From positions 204,165,681 to 204,229,680 of the forward strand of contig NC_089492.1 of the NCBI RefSeq assembly GCF_036850765.1: a DNA stretch of 64,000 nucleotides. Reading direction: 5' to 3'. Under the pieces are notes generated by a model that saw only the letters and a list, made by a program, of their open reading frames with translations, was not told the origin of the DNA and did not search any database. Shown here piece by piece: positions 22,571 through 31,500 of this stretch. The first letter of the stretch is position 1; each line of letters starts with the position of its first letter. A program made the translations under genes and the position numbers. The DNA comes from Saccopteryx bilineata. Taxonomy: Eukaryota; Chordata; Mammalia; Chiroptera; Emballonuridae.

Positions 22571-22911
22571 TTTTTTTTTTTTAACATTGACAGAGAGAGA
22601 GTCAGAGAGAGGGATAGACAGGGACAGACAGACAGGAACGGAGAAATGAGAAGCATCAATCATTAGTTTTTTGTTGCACATTGCGACACCTTACTTGTTC
22701 ATTGATTGCTTTCTCATATGTGCCTTGACCGCGGGCCTTCAGCAGACCAAGTAACCCCTTGCTGGAACCAGCGACCTTGGGTCCAAGCTAGTGAGCTTTT
22801 GCTCAAACCAGATGGTGACCTCTGCTCAAGCTGGTGACCTCAAAGTCTCGAACCTGGGTCCTCAGCATCCCAGTCCGACGCTCTATGCACTGCGCCACCG
22901 CCTGGTCAGGC
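22571..22911 (-). mobile_element. Family B SINE
   Basis: Flanked by GCTGTTACTT / GCTATTACTT. Standard body and head complement CCGCCTGGTCAGG. Confidence 0.9.
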
Positions 22912-22920
22912 GCTATTACT

Positions 22921-23114
22921 TTTTTTTTTTTCTTTAAGATTTTATTCATTGATTTTAGAGAGAGAGGAGAGAGAAAAAGGATGGGGAGAAGGAGGGCAGG
23001 AAGCATCAACTTGCTTCTAATATGTGCCTTGAATGGGCAAGCCCAGGGTTTCAAACCAGCGACCGCAGCATTTTAGGTTGACACTTTATTCACTGCACCA
23101 CCACAGGTCGGGCA
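22921..23114 (-). mobile_element. Family D SINE
   Basis: Follows the previous SINE directly. T run, TTTATTCATTGATTTTAGAG and head complement CCACCACAGGTCGGGC. Confidence 0.85.
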
Positions 23115-23511
23115 GTAACTGTTACATTTTGAAAGCACATTTACATTGGAATTTTACCTTGTTTTTTTGGAAAAGAAATGCATATGACACTAATTGAGTT
23201 TTTCTAATTTGAGGAAGACCTAATGGGACAGGACAAAATGGGAATCTCTAAAGCATTCATGACCACTTCTTTTGGTATATCGTGTCTTTGACTACATTAT
23301 GTATTCAATACAATATCCTTTAACCCGAGAACCTGATAATAATATTATTGGGTTTACAAGGTTGGTTCCGTACACCAAAATCCTAAGCATGACTATATGT
23401 ATATATCATGCATAAGGAACCAGCAATCACTGATTGTGGGTTCTGGAATGAGTAGCTTAACTTTGTCTTTAATGTACCTGATTTGGAAAAACATGTAACC
23501 TACCCTTTTAT

Positions 23512-23803
23512 GTATTTATTTATTGGAGAGAGAGACAGACAGGAAGGGAGAGAGATTAGAAGCATCAACTTGTAGTTGTGGTACTTTAGTTGTTCATTGA
23601 TTGCTTCGCATATGTGCCTTGACAAGGGGGTTCTAGCTGAGTCAGTGACCCCTAGATCAAGTCAGTGACCTTGGGCTCAAGCCAGAGACGATGGGGTCAT
23701 GTCTATGATCCTATAGTCAAACTGGCAACCTTAGGGTTTTGAACCTGGGTCCTCAGTGCCCCAGGCTGATGCTTTATCCACTGTACCACCACATGGTCAG
23801 GCA
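23512..23803 (-). mobile_element. Older family B-related SINE
   Basis: Perfect 15-bp duplication AACCTACCCTTTTAT. Body shorter than typical family B. Confidence 0.88.
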
Positions 23804-23899
23804 AACCTACCCTTTTATAAGAATTAGAAACAAGTCGGGTAAAATGCCTATCAGAATTTCTGGCACACAATAGCAGCTCAGCAGAGTACAGTAGGCACT

Positions 23900-24110
23900 T
23901 TGGACTGATAGAAGCTTGGGCTCTGGAATCTGGCTGCCTGGGTTTGAATCTTGGCTCTACTTTTTCTTTTGCTATGTGACCTTAGGCAAGTAACTTTACC
24001 TCTCTAGATCTCAGTTTCCTTATCATTCAAGTGGGGATGATAGCAGTTTCTACATCATAGGTTTATTGGGCAGGAAAAAAAAATGAGTTAATACACATAA
24101 AGAGCTCTTG
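23900..24110 (+). mobile_element. MIR
   Basis: GGGCTCTGGAATCTGGCTGC, TGACCTTAGGCAAGTAACTT and CTCAGTTTCCTTATCATTC follow the MIR consensus almost throughout. An ancient mammalian SINE. Confidence 0.9.
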
Positions 24111-26215
24111 AACATTTATTAATATATAGGACTTAATGAAGGTTAGTTATTATTCTAATTGCTATTCCTTTTAGTTTTTAGAGGCAACTACATCTTTTTG
24201 AAGTTGTATATTAAAATCAGAGTGAGACATCTTCCCATATGTATAAAACGCACCCATCAGCACTGTCACACCAGATGTTTCCAGCAGCTTTCCATTGTTG
24301 TGGCTCTATAACCTGTTCTTCTTTGAAAGAAGATGGGAGACCTCAGTAGGAGTTCCTTTATGTTCACTTTGCCTGCTTTGCTATACATTAGTATTTCTAC
24401 ATTCTTGACTTCCTTCTCTAAGTATTTATGAATTCCCTAAAGAATGTGGAGAAGAAAAATTATTAGGAGCAAGTCAAGAAAGCATCATGAAATTCGAACT
24501 CCTCTTTGTAACCCCACTGTCACGTATATACAAAATAATTGCAGGATGCTGTGGTTTTCTGCAGATGAAGCTCTGGTTACCCAATTTGAGTCTCATTAAG
24601 TCTTTTCTTTATTGATGATGTGGCTAATGCTTTTCCCCCTTAATACATAGTGACCGTGCTACCTGTCAGTCAGATAAAAGGGTAAATAAAAAGAAGGATC
24701 TCTACATGCAAGGAGTACAAACAAGGAGCTAGACAAAGATAACTAACCCGCTCGCTAACTATAACAAGAATCCAACTGTGATAACCACTATTAGGGTAGC
24801 ACAGAGGGAAGAGGATTCTGACATAGAGCTTAGAGAGAGGGAGGCAACACCGACAATAAGCCCTGAAGAATGGCAGAGGAGGAGAGGAAACAATAGAAGC
24901 AGAGAGAACAAGATAGTAAAGACACAGAAATGTGAAAATACACAGCTTACGCAGGGAACAGCAGATGATCCTGTGTAGATGGAGCAGAAGGTATATAGGC
25001 TGAGGGTTAGAAGCTGAGGAATAAGGGTCTTTGGGTCCTCAGGGAGTCTGCTTATTTTAAATTGTCTCAAGTTCTGAGAAATGGGATGTGAGACTTCTCT
25101 GACAATTTTCCCAGGGCCGGGTCCTGGGCGTAAGCCCTCATTTCCTCCTCTTCCCTTCAGTCTTCTCTTGGTCTCAGGCCACACATCCTTGTTACCTCTG
25201 CACTTTAGAAGCCCTATTCTCCTTTTTCTCCCAAAGGACTTTGCTTGTCTGGTATTTACTAACTTGTCACCTATTACAAAATATATGGAAGATGAAGTGG
25301 CATAAGAATTTGTACAAAGCATTGGCCGCTTATGGTAAAAACTGAGCCTAATAATGAGGCAACAGGCTGGCTAGACTGGGTGACATAGATGGAGAGTAGA
25401 AAAAAGATAATAATGAATTAAAAAAACCATATGTTTCACACAGTTGGTGCTCTATCAGTATTTGTTCAATAAGTAAACTAGGTGACTCAGGCATTATGAG
25501 ATGTCTCTGAGGGATGGCCGCTTGCTTCTGTAACAAACATTTTCTATATGGAAAACAGGAAGAAAAAGAAAGTGACCTGCATACTCTAGCTCTGGTGCAT
25601 TGGCGCCAAGCCCAGGTTTCTTCTGTAGTTAGCAATTCTTTGGTAGGTTTTTCTTTCAGGGAAGAAAGGGGTATGTGTGTGTCTGTGTGTATGTGTATGT
25701 CACACACACGATACACAAATATAAAGTAATCTGATGTTTATTCCCTTCCAGTCAGCCAACACTAAAAGATTTCAGGTTATACATTCATTCCTTTGCCAGA
25801 AGATAAATTTTGAGGGGAGTGGTGATAACAAGAAAAAAAATGCCAGAAAGAGTTCTGTTTGACTTGGTAAATATGTGTACTTGGCACATAGGATAAAAAG
25901 AAGACTTGGTTCTAATCTCAAAGAGCTTTTAGTGTGGAGAGAAATGAAGCCAAGCAGAGTATTTAATGCAGGGAAGACAGTGTTATAACAGCAGTTACCC
26001 TGGGAACTCAGAGGAGGGGCTTTAAACAGAGCCCAGGGTCTTGCTACTCCAAGTACTTCTTCAAGAAACTTGTGCAAAATGCAGACTCTCTGGCTCCAAC
26101 CCAGATTGGCTGAGTATGAATCTGAGTTTTTACAAGATCCTTAGCTGAATATTTGAAAAATACTGCCTAGGGGGCGGGAATGGGATCTAGAAATATTTCT
26201 TAGAGGAAGTACCCA
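24111..26215. other. Intergenic, one long open frame of doubtful meaning
   Basis: No repeat identified with certainty. The minus strand has an open frame of 187 codons (24759-25322), with a Leu/Phe/Ser-rich last third that reads like a membrane segment. A CCTATATACC TATA-like box and CT-rich runs in the same strand resemble an LTR as much as a gene. There is no homologue that I recognise. Confidence 0.4.
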
Positions 26216-26216
26216 T

Positions 26217-26526
26217 ATTTCCCCATGTATAAGATGCACCTTAATTTTGGGACCCGAAATCTGAAAAAAAAAAATTACATAAAGTTATTGAACTTGTTTT
26301 ATTTATCAGAAAATTCATACAACTCCTCATCACTGTCAAAACTCCCATCCATTAGCTTGTCCTCATCTGTGTCTGATGACGAATCACTGTCTTCAACAAT
26401 GAGCACAAAAACAAACGTGAAAAAGCAGGAAATGCAAGTAAAATAATTTACAACCACTATATAAGACACACCCAGTGTTTAGACCCCAAATTTTTTGGAA
26501 AAGGGTGCATCTTATACATGGGGAAA
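26217..26526 (-). mobile_element. Miniature DNA transposon keeping a transposase C-terminal tail, copy 1
   Basis: Inverted ends TTTCCCCATGTATAAGATGC on both sides. On the minus strand the centre encodes an acidic tail (VEDSDSSSDTDEDKL then [10 protein letters not shown]) ending in a stop, as expected of the last codons of a parental transposase. Superfamily unsure; a TA target in the second copy suggests Tc1/mariner-pogo type. Confidence 0.75.
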
Positions 26527-26539
26527 ACGTTAAATCCTG

Positions 26540-26753
26540 AGTCATGTTTTGAAGATGAGTACAGTTATCCAGGTAGTGCTCCAAGAAAGGGAGCAACATA
26601 AGCAAAAGTTCAGTGGCTTAAAAAAGCATAGAGGTGTTTTGAGATTGCAAGTAGTTTAAATTGCTGATCAAAACGGAGAGTATGGGAGAGAGAATAAGAG
26701 GGAGAAATGTAGAAAGATGACAGGGAAGGCAGTGCCAGATCCTGCTGGGCGTA
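26540..26753 (+). mobile_element. L2 fragment, left of the hAT
   Basis: GAAAGGGAGCAACATAAGCA and AAGTTCAGTGGCTTAAAAAA fit the L2 3' region in sense. It continues after the hAT at 29499. Confidence 0.5.
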
Positions 26754-26958
26754 CTCTAGAGCAGGGGTCCCCAAACTTTTTACACAGGGGGCCAGTTTAC
26801 TGTCCCTCAGACCGTTGGAAGGCCGGACTAAAAAAAACTATGAAAATCTCTATGCACACCACACACATCTTATTTTAAAGTAAAAAAACAAAACAGGAAT
26901 AAATACAATATTTAAAATAAAGAACAAGTAAATTTTAATCAACAAACTTACCAACATT

Positions 26959-28761
26959 TCAATGGGAACTATGGGCTTGCTTTTGGCTAATCAGATAGTC
27001 AATGTCCGGTTCCATATTTGTCACTGCTAGCCGCAACAAATGATGCAAGTGTTCATCGGTTAGTCTAGATCGGGTTGGACATTTAAAATTTTTCATCCTA
27101 GAAAATGTCTGTTCGCAGACATAAGTGCTGCCAAAAATTGTTGACATTTTAAGAGCATGGTTCCTGATATTAGGATATGTCTCTGATGAGAGAGAGGCAT
27201 AGAAATTAGGCAAGTTGTTTGACTTGAATGTGTCTTTCAGAGAGTCACAATTCTGCAGTTCAGCCAGTTCCATTTGGTAAATTGAATCCACATTTTCAAT
27301 GTCAATAGAAAATGGGTTACGGAAAAGCTGAATGTCCTGTTCATGGAGATGAAGCTCTTTAAATCTAAATTGGAACTCCTTTTGCAACTTTTCCAGTGAA
27401 TCCACACATACTTCTTTTGGGAATGCAATCAAGGGTTTTTCCGCTAACAGATTTTGAGTTAAGGGGAGATGGCAGAAATTTTCCTCCTTCACTTGTTTAA
27501 TAAGGAGGCCTAATTTTACTTCAAATGCTTTTACATGTGATTGCATATCACAGATGAGCTTCCCTTTTCCTCGAAGTTGCACATTGAAACTGTTGAGTAG
27601 CTCTGTTACATCTGTCAGAAAGGCAAGGTGCCATTTCCATTCTGCATCATTGAGCTCTGGTACTTCTTTGTTTTTTGAAAGCATAAAAGCTGTAATCTGT
27701 GGAAATAAGTCATAGAAATGTCTCAAAACTCTCCCTCGACTCAGCCAACGGACTTTGGTGTAGTACAGAACATCTTCATAGGCCACATTTAGCTCAGACA
27801 GAAATTCCTGAAATTGCCTGTGGTTTAGTGCATTAGTTCTAATGAAGTTAACACAACGTATCACAATTTTCATAACAGAGTCCCACTTCAGTGATTTACT
27901 ACATAACGCTTGTTGGTGGATGAGGCAGTGTATGGCTATTGGATGAGAATGGTTAAGTTTGTCCATCTCTAGGTTAATGCGAGCAATTACTCCTTTCTTA
28001 GGCCCCACCATACTAGGCGCACCATCAGTTGTCACACTGGATAGTTTAGCCCAGTCCAGCTCCAAATCCTTCACAGTTTGGGAAAACTTTTCATAGATAT
28101 CCTCTCCTGTAGTTGTTCCTTTGATGCTTTGCAGTGCAGCAAGCTCTTCTGTGACTTCGAAATTGTCATTCATCCCACGAATAAAAATTAGAAGCTGTGC
28201 AGAATCATGAACATCATTGCTCTCGTCGAGTGCCAAGGAAAAATAAGAAAGTTTTCTCGCAGTATTTTGCAAATGCTGATGCAAATTGTCCCCCATTTCT
28301 TCAATCCTTCATGTTATTGTAGATCCTGAAAGACTAACTGTACTAAATAAGTCTGCCTTTTCTGGACACATCTCTTTGGCAACAGAAAGAAGGCGCTCTT
28401 TAACAAATTCTCCCTCCACGAATGGTCTGCCAGCACACGCTATTAGCTTGACAACTTGAAAACTTGCTCGCAGTGATGAAATATTTAGCTGCTTCTGCTT
28501 CACAAAAGTATTTTGCTGAGTTGACAATGAATTTTTCAGTTTCAATATTTTATCTTTTCTCACATCTCCAACCAAACAATCATATTTATCTTTATGTTGA
28601 GTTTGATAGTGTCGATGCAAATTATACTCTTTGAACACAGACACTATATTCTGACATATCAAACACACAGCTCTTTCCTTGTACTGCATGAAAAAGTAAT
28701 CATAAGTCCACTGTTCTTTGAATATCCACTCTGAGTCAATTTTTCTCTTTCTTGACGTCAT
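26959..28761 (-). pseudogene. hAT transposase (GTF2IRD2/Charlie8-like), interrupted by one TGA
   Basis: One continuous frame of 600 codons from ATG at 28761 to the stop at 26959-26961, broken only by a TGA at codon 151 (28309-28311). A CGA-to-TGA transition at a CpG is the simplest origin. Visible domains: BED-like finger near the N-terminus (C33, C36, H51, H56); RNase H-like hAT core with D179 (LALDES), D246 (TTDGAPSM) and a CLIH motif at 279-282; a conserved RW (KVRWLS); and a C-terminal dimerisation region with YVCEQTFSRMK, where E550 is the likely catalytic glutamate. It resembles the Charlie8-type transposase captured in GTF2IRD2 (by memory). A second methionine (codon 156) lies right after the stop and would open a 445-residue core without the DNA-binding finger. 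Confidence 0.9.
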
Positions 28762-28814
28762 TGTTTCCTAGGGATTCCAAATTGATAATAGTTAAATACC
28801 AATATATCAATATA

Positions 28815-29168
28815 TATGCTCTCTGCCCCTCCATATAGGTCCCATGCTCTCTGCCCTTCATGTAGGTCTAGGCCTCTGCCTCCCATGTAGGTCCAGGTTT
28901 CTGCCCACAATGTAGGTCCATGCCCTCTGCCCCCCCATGTAGGTCCATGCCCTCTGCCCCCTATGTAGGTCCATGCCCTCTGTCCCCATATAGGTCCAGG
29001 TCTCTGCCCCCCATGTAGATCTAGGTCTCTGCCCCTCATGTAGGTCCAGTTCTCTGCCTCCCATGTAGGCCCAGGTCTGTGCCTCCCATGTAGGTCCAGG
29101 TCTCTGCCCCCCATGTAGATCCAGGTCTCTGCCTCCCATGTAGGTTCAGGTCTCTGCCCACAATGTAA
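28815..29168 (-). repeat. 25-bp minisatellite inside the hAT 5' region, about 14 units
   Basis: About fourteen units of 25-28 bp, each of the form CTCTGCC-CCATGTAGGTCCAGG, lie between the hAT leader and the transposase start. The unit has no stop in any minus-strand frame, so a 159-codon open frame across it is an artefact. Because a splice donor lies just upstream, the array is probably intronic. Units differ by a few substitutions, indicating some age or exchange among copies. Confidence 0.85.
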
Positions 29169-29205
29169 GTCCATTTTTAAAATCCAATTAAAAAATAAAT
29201 AAAAA

Positions 29206-29237
29206 ATATACTTACCTAGTGCGGCAGCCGCTGCCAT
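29206..29237 (-). promoter_or_regulatory. Candidate first-exon ATG and splice donor of the hAT transposase transcript
   Basis: On the minus strand ATGGCAGCGGCTGCCGC (from 29237) runs into a perfect donor, CTAG|GTAAGTAT, with the intron starting at 29215. A possible acceptor, TCCCTAG, ends six bases before the main transposase ATG at 28761. Joining these puts the upstream ATG out of frame, so the leader exon is more likely untranslated or a short upstream frame. The splice itself is inferred. Confidence 0.5.
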
Positions 29238-29346
29238 GCTGTGGACCCGGCGCCTCGGTCTTCAGTCTGTCAGGCCTAGATATGCACGTCGCGCGCTACA
29301 ACGTCGCAACGTGATCATCTAGGTAGGACAGTGAGCGCTGAGCGCA

Positions 29347-29370
29347 ATACAGGAAAGAGAGTTCCTGTAT
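29347..29370. repeat. 9-bp inverted repeat with 6-nt loop beside the palindrome
   Basis: ATACAGGAA and TTCCTGTAT enclose AGAGAG. Lying 15 bp from the 32-bp palindrome, it makes a double-hairpin subterminal block in the hAT element. Confidence 0.9.
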
Positions 29371-29385
29371 AGCAGTGGGCACATT

Positions 29386-29417
29386 ATTTCAATTGTAAGC
29401 GCGCTTACAATTGAAAT
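29386..29417. repeat. Perfect 32-bp palindrome near the hAT 5' end
   Basis: Each half is ATTTCAATTGTAAGCG, joined without a spacer to its complement. It lies 73-104 bp inside the element end at 29490. hAT transposases often bind subterminal motifs, so this is a candidate binding or hairpin site; that role is inference. Confidence 0.95.
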
Positions 29418-29498
29418 GAATCAGGGAACCAGCTGAATCCCCGTAAGTGCGACGGGGGCTGGGTAAAAGGCCGTAGTTTGGGGACCCCTGCTCTAGAG

Positions 29499-29920
29499 TC
29501 TAGGTTAAGGAGCTTTGCCCCTACCTAATCTATGATAGAGATACGTGATGACATGCTCAGATTTGTGTTTAGATCACTGAGAATGTCAAGGTCAAAGGAC
29601 AGAGAAAGAAATTAGGCAGCTGGGCAAATAGTTCTGGAGGGAAATGAGAGTCTATCTCAGGTAGTGGCAGTGGGATGGAGAGGAGTGGGCAAGTTTAAGA
29701 AAGTTTATGAGGTAATAATCAGATGAAAGACTTCAGTGTGGATCGGGCATGGGAGGGTGTGGGAGGGCTGAGTCTTGCCTGGATGAAGTGCAGGCTTCAG
29801 GCAGGGATTAGTGGGTGGTTGCTCCTGACGCCACTAACAGAGATGAAAGCATAAAGGAAGATGAACAGGTTTGAGGAGGGAAATTATGAGTTCAGTTTTC
29901 AACATGTTCAGTTTAGGTAA
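29499..29920 (+). mobile_element. L2 fragment, right of the hAT
   Basis: GAGGAGGGAAATTATGAGTT CAGTTTTCAACATGTTCAGT matches the L2 segment as I recall it. Confidence 0.65.
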
Positions 29921-30640
29921 ATAAAAAATGGGAATAGGACAGGAAAAAATAAAGAAAACAAGAAAAGGGTGGAGTACTCAGCGAATCAATCAGGTTGCAG
30001 AAGGAAAGTGAAAAAGCAACAATGGCCTGCCCATATTTGGGGCTACAGTAATGCATATAGTTATGTGTGTGTGAGTTTTTCCTCCAGTCTTATTTTCAGA
30101 GGTTGCCTTCTTGGAATGGAATGTGGTCCCAACAACTGGTTGGAAACTGAAGAACGAATGGTTTGATTCATGGTTTCCTATTCTGTGATCAATTCATTGT
30201 TGACATCATTTGCTCTATATAAAAAAAATTAAGTTGGAGTTCAAGCTGCTCATGCTCAGAATGACCAAAAATCTGTTTTTCCATAGTGCTCTATGGGTGA
30301 GTAAGTTGGTTCACTGCCCATAACATTGTTTCCAAAGTGGCAGTATAGTACAATGCTAATAATTGTGTTTGCATGTGCATGTCCTTGAAGTTCTGGACTA
30401 CTGCCACAAATTGTTTCTGTGAACATTTATACTTTCATTTTGCACCTCAAAATTCAAAACTCGATAATAGCCCATATCGAATCGTTTCCATAATTGTTTA
30501 TTTAGCAACCTGTTCTCCGCTGCCTACAGAGCTCTCTGAACGTCTCAGACTTTTGTGTCTGCCGGGCTGAAACTCCAAGTACTGTACTTTAACGTTTTCC
30601 GATCAGCCAATAAAAAGCTAAAGGTCGGCACGTGGTTTAT
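29921..30640. other. Upstream flank of the ZNF326 promoter
   Basis: AT-rich, apparently unique. No divergent gene's exon could be identified. A short (GT)n-like patch lies near 30066. Confidence 0.55.
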
Positions 30641-30689
30641 TAGTTTGGGCAGAAAGAAGGTATTCCAACTAGATCCTTTAGCTCTTGCC

Positions 30690-31500
30690 AGGATCAAACA
30701 TGGCGTCCCGCAGCCTTACCTTCCAGAATATCTAGCTCGTTTTCCCGCGACCCCAATCAGGCTTCCGCGCACCTTTTACCCACCTTCCCCCTTGCGGCGC
30801 CTAGAGGGTCAGCACCTGTGAGCTTGATAGCGGACCTGCTTCCCGTCCCCACTCGGTCCCGCCCACTAGTCCGAGCCAACCAATCGTAGGCAGAGATACA
30901 GCGACTGGCAGCGCCAGCCGGCCCCACCCCCAACCTCTCTGTGGCCTGTGCCTCTGGGCCGGTAGCGTCGCTCTCGGTCGCGCGGACGGTAGTTTGGAAA
31001 CGCGGTTCACCGACGCTTGCTGCCGGCCACAGCTCAGCCCAGCACCGCCGAGGCCGTTGGCCCGGAGCCTCCGCCATGGACTTCGAGGACGGTAAGCGCC
31101 GCCCTGGGCTTGTGGCCGCGTTGGGAGGGAGGTAGGGTGGCCTGTGCTGGGGGTCTGTTTATCGTCTCAAAATGGCCGTGTGGGCTTTGTTCTGCGGGCC
31201 TGGAGGCCGCCGCCCGCCGCAGCCACGGGCCCGGAGCCGGCCTCTGTGGGGCCCCGCGCACCCGGTCTCTCGTCCCCGGCGCCAGCTGTGCCCGGAGACC
31301 TGGGAGTTCCGCGCCGGCCTGGGCGGGGAAGGACGCGCCCGGAGCGCAGCGGCCTCCGGACTCGAGCCCTGGGCTCGCCCGGCGTGGCGCGTGCACCCTG
31401 CCGACGCCTCCAACTTCCTGGTCTGGGGCCAAGGGGCGATGGGGCCTCCGCGGCCTCGGCTCGCGTTCGCCCTCAGGGCGGTGGCCCAGATCGTCCATTT
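30690..31500 (+). promoter_or_regulatory. ZNF326: CpG-island promoter and 5'UTR of ZNF326
   Basis: GC content and CpG density rise sharply here against AT-rich surroundings and fall off in early intron 1. Visible elements upstream of the start codon are a YY1-like ACATGGCG at about 30699, an E2F-like TTTCCCGC at about 30741, a GC-box-like CCCGCCC at about 30858 and a CCAAT box at 30880-30884. No TATA box is evident, which suits a broadly expressed gene with dispersed start sites. The transcription start is not placed; the 5'UTR probably begins between about 30900 and 31000. Site names are motif matches only. Confidence 0.8.
31076..31091 (+). CDS. ZNF326: ZNF326 coding exon 1
   Basis: The coding part encodes MDFED plus the first base of codon 6. 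The start sits in an optimal Kozak context, CCGCCATGG. The donor GACG|GTAAGC follows at 31092. The 5'UTR part of this exon lies in the CpG island just upstream. Confidence 0.95.

Larger units (their letters stand above)
26762..29490 (-). mobile_element. Full-length autonomous-type hAT transposon (2,729 bp), one stop from intact
   Basis: The ends are perfect inverted repeats, CAGGGGTCCCCAAACT at 26762 and its complement ending at 29490. They are flanked by a perfect 8-bp duplication CTCTAGAG (26754-26761 and 29491-29498), diagnostic of hAT insertion. The minus strand encodes a transposase (26959-28761). The 5' side carries two subterminal inverted repeats, a CG-rich leader, a consensus splice donor and a minisatellite. 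It landed in an L2 fragment that continues on both sides. Perfect ends, a perfect duplication and a single broken codon indicate a young insertion. It is probably the source type for the shortened element at 49601-50326, which shares about 190 bp of the transposase-3' end. Confidence 0.93.

Noticed and set aside
28758..29237. 159-codon open frame with Gly/Asp/Leu/His/Trp repeats on the minus strand
   Set aside because: It translates the 25-bp minisatellite, whose unit lacks stops in every minus-strand frame. Not a gene.
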